This document shows, piece by piece, positions 59,311 through 64,000 of a stretch of 64,000 nucleotides of DNA; position 1 is the first letter of the stretch, and each line of letters starts with the position of its first letter. The DNA comes from an uncultured Latescibacterota bacterium. GTDB lineage: Bacteria; Latescibacterota; UBA2968; UBA8231. Where the stretch lies: assembly GCA_951813615.1 (NCBI GenBank), contig OX638377.1:5863739-5927738 (forward strand), read 5' to 3'. The notes beneath the pieces were generated by a model. That model saw only the letters and a program-made list of their open reading frames with translations, made no database searches and was not told where the DNA came from. Made by a program: the position numbers and the translations under genes.

Positions 59311-59533
59311 CCAAAACGATCAACTAACCTATCGTCTGCGGTGGCGTGCAGGTTCACCCCGGCGATTTTATTTTAGCCGACTACGACGGCGTGGCGGTGA
59401 TTCCGGCGGCGATCAAAGGCGAAGTCCACAAAAAGGCTATGGAAAAGCTCGCCGGGGAAAACGTCGTGCGCGATGAATTGGCTGCGGGGCAGTCGCCGAG
59501 GGAGGTTTTTGATCGCTACGGGATATTGTGATT
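59304..59533 (+). pseudogene. Stranded 3' end of the rraA-like gene
   Basis: 230 bp matching 58234-58463 at roughly 94%. It encodes the last 76 residues of the RraA-like protein but has TAA in place of one CAA codon near the start. Most other differences are silent, so the copy diverged as a functional gene before being stranded. Confidence 0.95.
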
Positions 59534-59773
59534 GTTGGACGCTTATAGACGACTACGTATGGCCCTCTTGCTCTCATCATTCTCATTCCAAAGCTCTGGT
59601 GCTTGGACGACGATTACGACGACGATAAGCATCGCGGGTCTTCGCTATAGGAACGAGTGGATCGAGAGGGTGGAGCACAAGTGGCGCAAGGATTTTATAC
59701 GGCTAAGCGACTCGTGGCAGAAATACGAACGAAACTACCGACAATTATAGTTAGTCAACAAGGTTCGTTGACC

Positions 59774-59849
59774 AGATTCCACCACCACAAGGAGAGGCGA
59801 AATGTCGCGGACAATCGAGTGCCGTCTAGAAGGCCAGCAGAGATCCTAG
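59774..59849 (+). pseudogene. Truncated paralogue of the 72-residue gene
   Basis: The leader AAGGAGAGGCGAAATG and the first dozen codons (M-S-R-T-I-E-C-R-L-E-G) match the gene at 60521 (AAAAGGAGAAGCGAAATG, M-F-R-T-I-E-Y-R-L-K-G). The frame stops after 15 codons (59802-59849). Confidence 0.7.
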
Positions 59850-59887
59850 GAATTACTTTCAAGGTTCAAAAGAAAGGGGATATAGCG

Positions 59888-60148
59888 ATGAGCAAACGAT
59901 TTTGGGGGGTTGGACTCGGAGCTTTTTCCGCTAGCTGCGCCCTACTAGCGTGGGGTGCTTTGGGAGGGCCGGGGTGGTCGGGGCACGCGGGGTTCGGAAT
60001 CTGGTTACTCCTAAGCCTTTGGGCCTTTTGGGGCTACTCCTCTCACAGCAAAGGGGAAAATTGGAAAACGAAATACGAAGCGAAAAAAAAGGCCCAACAG
60101 CAGGCCCGAGAGGAGGATCGGGCCCTAAGGCTAAACCAGAGGAGATAA
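59888..60148 (+). CDS. Small two-helix membrane protein
   Basis: 86 residues with RBS AAAGGGG. Two hydrophobic helices (F-S-A-S-C-A-L-L-A-W-G-A-L-G and F-G-I-W-L-L-L-S-L-W-A-F-W-G) then a basic, Lys/Gln-rich coiled tail (KYEAKKKAQQQAREE). No family recognised. The short size, membrane segments and accessory setting would fit a phage- or plasmid-type effector, but this is speculation. Confidence 0.65.
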   Translation: MSKRFWGVGLGAFSASCALLAWGALGGPGWSGHAGFGIWLLLSLWAFWGYSSHSKGENWKTKYEAKKKAQQQAREEDRALRLNQRR

Positions 60149-60155
60149 GACGAAG

Positions 60156-60536
60156 ATGCACCTCAGACTACCGACCGCAAAAGCAACTAGCGCAAGACGA
60201 AATTGCAAGTTGTGCGGCAAGGAGTATATCAACCCCGAACCCGCAGCGCGGCTATGCTCCGATGTCTTCTACGAACCGCCCACAGGCGCACCATATCGCG
60301 CTGGACTTCCGCCCCTTGTCTCCGCGAAGAAATCCTCGCAACTCCCCACCAGTTCCGAGCTAGCCCTTGACCACCGAGCACGGACGCTAAAGGCGAAACT
60401 TGCCCACACATGCGGCCACCGGCAGAGCGGAAATGAAGTGCTGGCACAGCTTTTTTTGCAGCTTTTTTCTTGTAACAGGTCGCCCCTCTGGCTAGATTCA
60501 TCACCAAAAGGAGAAGCGAAATGTTTCGGACAATAG
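60156..60536 (+). CDS. Possible small zinc-ribbon protein
   Basis: Up to 126 residues. Only the N-terminal part looks protein-like (C-K-L-C-G-K-E-Y-I-N-P-E-P-A-A-R-L-C-S-D); the rest is low in structure and its end overlaps the start of the next gene, so it may be frameshifted. RBS GGAGA lies upstream. Confidence 0.35.
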   Translation: MHLRLPTAKATSARRNCKLCGKEYINPEPAARLCSDVFYEPPTGAPYRAGLPPLVSAKKSSQLPTSSELALDHRARTLKAKLAHTCGHRQSGNEVLAQLFLQLFSCNRSPLWLDSSPKGEAKCFGQ

Positions 60537-60739
60537 AATATCGCCTAAAAGGAGAGACGCATTTATACAAAGAGAATGTTCCTTTGAATGCGTCTCCCCC
60601 TGGAATCCAAGGATTGCAGCCGAACCAAAAATACGAGCTAAGAGAGTGCGGCAGCGACTCGTTCCAAGAGTGTGAGGCAAGTGATGAAGGCGAAATTTAT
60701 TTTAAATTCACCCTTGGAGGCTTTTGCACATATACTTAA
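60521..60739 (+). CDS. Small hypothetical protein (72 aa)
   Basis: 72 residues, RBS AAAAGGAG eight bases before ATG. Predicted compact beta domain (MFRTIEYRLKGETHLYKEN, Y-E-L-R-E-C-G-S-D-S-F). A truncated relative lies 720 bases upstream. The stop is followed at once by ACTACCGA. No family recognised. Confidence 0.6.
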   Translation: MFRTIEYRLKGETHLYKENVPLNASPPGIQGLQPNQKYELRECGSDSFQECEASDEGEIYFKFTLGGFCTYT

Positions 60740-60778
60740 CTACCGAATAATGTGTTTTCAGAGGAGAGAGAGGACACT

Positions 60779-60988
60779 ATGATTGAGTTTCATAATGAGC
60801 TGGAACGAAAAGAGTGGCATAAGGTCGTGAAGGCGGTTCTTAAAGGCGGAAAGACGATGCAAGGTAAAGACGCGGTCGAGATCGCGGACTACGTGCTGGA
60901 GCAGGATAGGGCGCGAATATCCAAGAGCATGGAGCAAGCACGAGAGGAGTTCGAACGAGAACAAGAACGCTTGCAGCGTGACTTTTAA
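60779..60988 (+). CDS. Small hypothetical helical protein (69 aa)
   Basis: 69 residues from the ATG at 60779, chosen because GAGGAGAGAGAGG lies just upstream (an in-frame ATG at 60752 is also open). Contains W-H-K-V-V-K-A-V-L-K-G-G-K-T and a charged helix E-Q-A-R-E-E-F-E-R-E-Q-E-R-L. The stop overlaps ACTACCGA. A good terminator follows within 140 bases. Confidence 0.6.
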   Translation: MIEFHNELERKEWHKVVKAVLKGGKTMQGKDAVEIADYVLEQDRARISKSMEQAREEFEREQERLQRDF

Positions 60989-61079
60989 ACTACCGATAAG
61001 GCCGCTGTTGGTTCGTTTGGTTCCCTCTATGTGAGGAAAAGGCGACACCTCTTCCCCATCGCGTCCATTAGTTGATGGC

Positions 61080-61125
61080 AAGAGCCAAGCTTACACGCCC
61101 TTCCGTTGAGCTTGGCTCTTTTTTT
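61080..61125 (+). terminator. Intrinsic terminator
   Basis: AGAGCCAAGC (61081-61090) pairs with GCTTGGCTCT (61110-61119) around a 19-nt loop, followed by seven further T. It closes the 60.5-61.0 kb small-ORF operon. Confidence 0.92.
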
Positions 61126-61261
61126 GCTTGCTAGAGGGTTTCTCCCGGCCTGTCGTAGTGGATTCGTAAAAGACGAACTGCGCTAGCGCAGATTTTTCCA
61201 GCTTTTTTTAGACTTGAAAGCAACTTGCCATTTTTTAATTATCACCACGGAGCGGGAGAAA

Positions 61262-61543
61262 ATGAGCGACGCACTAAAACGCTTCAACGAGGCTAAACGC
61301 CGTTTTGAGGCCAAAAGTACCGAGATCGAGGAGCACCAAGAACAAGCAAGGCTATTGATGCAAGAGCTTGATGCTCTAAACGCAATGCCAATGTCCGAAT
61401 GGAACAAGGTGCGACAGGCTCGATACACTGAGATACTGGAGGCTGTTTCTCAGGAGTGTTCCGCCGCACAAGAAGACGCTAAGAAGTGTAAGGAGATATA
61501 CAAAGAGATGGAAGAGGCTTACGCCGATCTCGAGCCGGAATAG
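61262..61543 (+). CDS. Small coiled-coil protein
   Basis: 93 residues, RBS GGGAG. Almost entirely charged helix with heptad-like spacing (LKRFNEAKRRFEAKSTEIEE, A-R-L-L-M-Q-E-L-D-A-L). No family recognised. Preceded by its own gap after a terminator, so probably a separate transcription unit. Confidence 0.6.
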   Translation: MSDALKRFNEAKRRFEAKSTEIEEHQEQARLLMQELDALNAMPMSEWNKVRQARYTEILEAVSQECSAAQEDAKKCKEIYKEMEEAYADLEPE

Positions 61544-61598
61544 TGACCAAGGGCGAATATCTGAACCATTGGGCGCACTGACTACCGATAAACCCTAT

Positions 61599-61698
61599 AG
61601 CAATTTGTATTGCTGCTTCCATAACTTACTCCTAGCGCCCCTATACTCCAGCCAGCGCCAGCGCAAAATCCGCGCACAAATCCTCGGCGGCCTCAATG
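61599..61698 (-). repeat. Stranded 3' end of the PLP-enzyme gene, copy B
   Basis: About 86% identical to 62818-62918, covering the last codons (A-E-D-L-C-A-D-F-A-L-A-L-A-G-V, stop) and about 40 bp of downstream flank. The flank holds AGCAA-TTTGTA-TTGCT, matching AGCGA-TTTGTA-TCGCT beside the intact gene. Confidence 0.92.
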
Positions 61699-61954
61699 TT
61701 TGCCGCGTTCACGGCTTAGCCGCTTGCCCTCCAAGCCTTTGGCCTATCGAATCACCTGCCGACGAGAACCAAGACGACGAGGCCCGTTGTCGAGGTTTGA
61801 GCAAACCCCCATTGACCCTGTCCAAGCCTGAACTGCAAACCCTTATTTTTTTAGGTTTATCCTTGAGCCTATAAGGAGGCTTCTGTTATTTATCTCCAGA
61901 GTAATCAACTGGGGATCAACCCCGCCAACACCATCACCGAGAGGATGCCCTGTA
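61699..61954. other. Gap without recognisable gene
   Basis: No convincing ORF or RNA. It contains a short hairpin AGCCT-ATAAGG-AGGCT near 61866 and ends in the ribosome-binding region of the next small gene. Confidence 0.4.
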
Positions 61955-62209
61955 ATGCTCACAGAGCAAGGAAAGATTAGCGCAGTGGCAAACATTGTAG
62001 CTACTGCCCGCGAAATGAACCAAGGATGCCCCGCCGCAATCAGCATCGAAAAAGCAATGTTAAACGTCAATCAGCGATTGGATACCAGAATCGAACTTAT
62101 TGCTGTCGTTGCCGCAAACGCGAAAAGTTTGCCTCAAGGCCCCGACCCCGTCCTAGAGTGGATAGCCACTGCCGCCGCACAGATTGCCCACGAGCTACGC
62201 GGCGGATAG
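61955..62209 (+). CDS. Small hypothetical protein (84 aa)
   Basis: 84 residues, helical (A-V-A-N-I-V-A-T-A-R-E-M-N-Q and I-E-L-I-A-V-V-A-A-N-A-K-S-L). GC content and codon use are nearer the host level than the other small ORFs. Family unknown. Confidence 0.5.
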   Translation: MLTEQGKISAVANIVATAREMNQGCPAAISIEKAMLNVNQRLDTRIELIAVVAANAKSLPQGPDPVLEWIATAAAQIAHELRGG

Positions 62210-62312
62210 TGTATTGTGCCGCTTGACCTATGTTGGTGTAGTGAGCTAAGGGCCCCCGTATCTGGTCGCGAATACTAAAACAAATCCACATCCCAAAGGG
62301 AGCAGGAAAGTC

Positions 62313-62747
62313 ATGAGCACCAAGAAGATCGCTACCTATCGCCGTCGTTGCGATACGATTGCACGCGATGTAAAGCCAGAAATTGAGGCGGGACATAAAG
62401 TAATCCTGCGATTCAACAGGAATGTTGATCCCAATCGTGTCCTTGAGACAATCAATTTTTGCGTCAAGGACAAAAAGGTCGAGATAATTATCCGCCACGC
62501 TGAGTTTAGGGAGTATATCGAGTGTGCTGCTAGGGGAGCAGCTCTTGGAACGGCCATTGCCGTCGCTGGCTATATTTTCAAGGCGCTTAGAGCTGGTAAC
62601 CCGGTGACATTAGCGACGATGATAGCCGTTGCGGGGATTGGTGCTCTCGCTGGTTCCCTTATTGGTGGGGGCGCAACTCAAGTGGGTTCGGTCACTATCT
62701 ACAAGTACCGAGAAGAAACCTGTGTTCGGCTAGCTCCCGCAGCATAG
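62313..62747 (+). CDS. Small membrane protein (144 aa)
   Basis: 144 residues, RBS AAAGGGAG. Soluble N-terminal half with basic residues, then two hydrophobic glycine/alanine-rich helices (A-A-L-G-T-A-I-A-V-A-G-Y-I-F and A-V-A-G-I-G-A-L-A-G-S-L-I-G-G-G-A) and a short tail. The glycine-zipper-like second helix resembles small membrane-active proteins. No family recognised. Confidence 0.6.
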   Translation: MSTKKIATYRRRCDTIARDVKPEIEAGHKVILRFNRNVDPNRVLETINFCVKDKKVEIIIRHAEFREYIECAARGAALGTAIAVAGYIFKALRAGNPVTLATMIAVAGIGALAGSLIGGGATQVGSVTIYKYREETCVRLAPAA

Positions 62748-62859
62748 AGTAGGCGGACTTATACGCCATCCATCCGGGTCTTTGTAGTTCCAACTCCCGA
62801 TAATACCTAGAGCCTAGAGCGATTTGTATCGCTGCCTCCATAATTCATCCCTAGCGCCC

Positions 62860-63999
62860 CTACACCCCAGCTAGCGCCTGTGCAAAATCCGCGCACAAAT
62901 CCTCGGCGGCCTCAATGCCGCACGCCACTCTCACCAAGCCGTCGGCTATGCCTATGGCCGCTAGCTCCTCTCGGCTCAAGCCGCTGTGCGACGTGGTGAC
63001 GGGCCGAGTAATGAGGGTTTCGACCCCGCCGAGACTGGGAGCTGACGCCGGCAGAACCAGCTTGGACAGCAACCGCTCGGCGGCCTCCACGCCTCCGTGC
63101 AGTTCAAAGCTCAAAACCCCACCCGCTCCGGCAAACAGCCGCTGCGCTCGCTCGTATTGCGGATGACTTTCCAGCCCTGGGTAGTTCACCTGCGCCACTT
63201 GCTCCTGCTCGGCCAAAAAGTGCGATAGCCGCAAGCCATTTTCGTCGTGTTGCCGCATTCTCAGCGACAGGGTCTTCAAGCCTCGTTGCAGCAGAAAGCA
63301 GGCGTGGACATCCAGCGAGCCGCCCAAGTGATTCAGCTTGTGCTTAATGGCCTTGACGTGCTCAGCCGAGCCGACGACCACGCCCGCGACGATATCCGAA
63401 TGACCGTTGAGGTACTTGGTCGCGCTGTGCAGCTCTATGTCGAACCCGATTCTTAGTGGGCGGAAGTTGCACGGCGAGGCAAAGGTATTGTCGATCAGCG
63501 AAACTAGGCCGTGCTCGCGGGCAAACGCCACTACCGCCTCTAAATCGGCGACCTCCATCAGTGGGTTGGTCATAGTCTCCACGTAAATCGCCTTCGTCTC
63601 TGGCCGCAGCTTGGCCGCCCACGTCTCCGGCGCGTTGCCGGCAATAAAGTCGTAGCTCAGCCCCAAGCCCGGTGCATCCTGCGTCACAAAGCTGTGCGTG
63701 CCCCCGTAGAGGCAGTCTTGGATTAGCAGGTGATCGCCGCTGTTGAGCACGGTTATCAATGCGGTGGTGATCGCCGCCATTCCCGAGCCGGCGACCAAGG
63801 CGTCCTCGCCGCCGCAGACAGCGGCCAGTTTGGCGTGCAATGCGCGGTGGTTGGGCGTGTTGTTGAGGCGGAGATAGCGGATGTCGTGGTACTCTTCCTC
63901 CTTAGGTGAAACAAAAGTCGAGCTCTGGAAGATCGGCAGCACCACGGCACCGTTGATGCGCTCCTCGCCAGCGTGGACGAGGCGGGTCTGAATATCCAT
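62860..63999 (-). CDS. Cys/Met metabolism PLP enzyme (cystathionine gamma-synthase/lyase type)
   Basis: 379 residues, start ATG at 63999, one base from the window end. PLP lysine K195 in HSATKYLNGHSDIVAG and D170 in SLIDNTFASP; the ETMTNPLMEV and LVTRPVTTSHSGLS-like (ITRPVTTSHSG) segments fit cystathionine gamma-synthase or beta/gamma-lyase. Reaction not decidable between these. Its coding end is present in two further truncated copies toward the left (59263-59310, 61599-61698). Confidence 0.93.
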   Translation of the reverse strand: MDIQTRLVHAGEERINGAVVLPIFQSSTFVSPKEEEYHDIRYLRLNNTPNHRALHAKLAAVCGGEDALVAGSGMAAITTALITVLNSGDHLLIQDCLYGGTHSFVTQDAPGLGLSYDFIAGNAPETWAAKLRPETKAIYVETMTNPLMEVADLEAVVAFAREHGLVSLIDNTFASPCNFRPLRIGFDIELHSATKYLNGHSDIVAGVVVGSAEHVKAIKHKLNHLGGSLDVHACFLLQRGLKTLSLRMRQHDENGLRLSHFLAEQEQVAQVNYPGLESHPQYERAQRLFAGAGGVLSFELHGGVEAAERLLSKLVLPASAPSLGGVETLITRPVTTSHSGLSREELAAIGIADGLVRVACGIEAAEDLCADFAQALAGV

Positions 64000-64000
64000 T

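Noticed and set aside
59532..59750. 72-residue TTG-initiated ORF after the rraA copy
   Set aside because: No RBS, unusual composition and a start fused to the repeat end; not supported as a gene.
59534..62800. Integron cassette array
   Set aside because: The small ORFs and recurrent ACTACCGA suggested cassettes, but there are no paired RYYYAAC/GTTRRRY attC sites with imperfect stems and no integron integrase in the window.
1..64000. CRISPR arrays, rRNA and tRNA genes
   Set aside because: No regularly spaced repeats of 24-40 bp and no rRNA segments or tRNA cloverleafs other than the tmRNA were found by eye.

Overview
The window reads as chromosomal DNA of a Gram-negative bacterium. A DUF4412-like gene, a TamB-type gene, a TamA/BamA-type outer-membrane barrel gene and a GNAT gene form one operon, and core genes (ssrA, ilvD, metG, polA, queC, queE) sit among many lineage-type accessory enzymes: phytanoyl-CoA dioxygenases, Gfo/Idh/MocA and medium-chain dehydrogenases, creatininase, RraA-like, FAH-fold, exported discoidin-like and beta-helix proteins. 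This mixture, with moderately high GC, resembles uncultured marine or sponge-associated FCB-group bacteria such as Latescibacterota. That placement is an inference from gene content; there is no rRNA here to test it.

Layout. 1-4.1 kb: an exported protein running off the left edge, fragments of a type I restriction operon, a decayed hicBA pair, and tmRNA with its own promoter and terminator. 4.2-8.8 kb: a beta-helix protein, a 2-hydroxyacid dehydrogenase and a solitary TnpB element with hairpin ends. 8.8-20.4 kb: ilvD, the envelope operon and two membrane proteins. 20.6-22.8 kb: queC-queE (preQ0 synthesis) and a creatininase-fold hydrolase. 22.8-26.3 kb: a patch of toxin-antitoxin remnants, a PD-(D/E)XK protein and an HNH protein, bordered by duplicated gene ends. 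26.3-34.1 kb: an acyltransferase, FAH hydrolase, two MFS transporters, a dioxygenase, metG and an oxidoreductase. 34.1-34.4 kb: a candidate structured RNA with promoter, 11-codon leader ORF and terminator. 34.5-41.9 kb: a catabolic cluster with an IolD-like ThDP enzyme. 41.9-44.6 kb: polA. 44.7-57.8 kb: a defence-rich stretch (unknown nuclease, NotI-type restriction-modification, Rpn-type nuclease between inverted repeats, DUF1016 nuclease between direct repeats, a very large STAND NTPase), interrupted by three metabolic genes. 57.8-64 kb: an rraA-like gene and a convergent Cys/Met-metabolism PLP enzyme, between which about 4.4 kb of toxin-antitoxin debris and small ORFs has accumulated.

Two observations stand out. 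First, the STAND NTPase is split into two overlapping ORFs exactly at an in-frame U UUU UUG heptamer; a -1 shift there restores a continuous protein of about 1520 residues. Second, several accessory insertions are bordered by an extra copy of the 3' end of the neighbouring host gene, stop codon included (creatininase, RraA, PLP enzyme, acyltransferase, and in tandem hicB). The 3' ends of convergent or terminal genes therefore look like repeated landing sites. The promoter-leader-hairpin-terminator unit at 34.1-34.4 kb, with a 15-nt anti-16S Shine-Dalgarno sequence, is the best candidate for an undescribed RNA.
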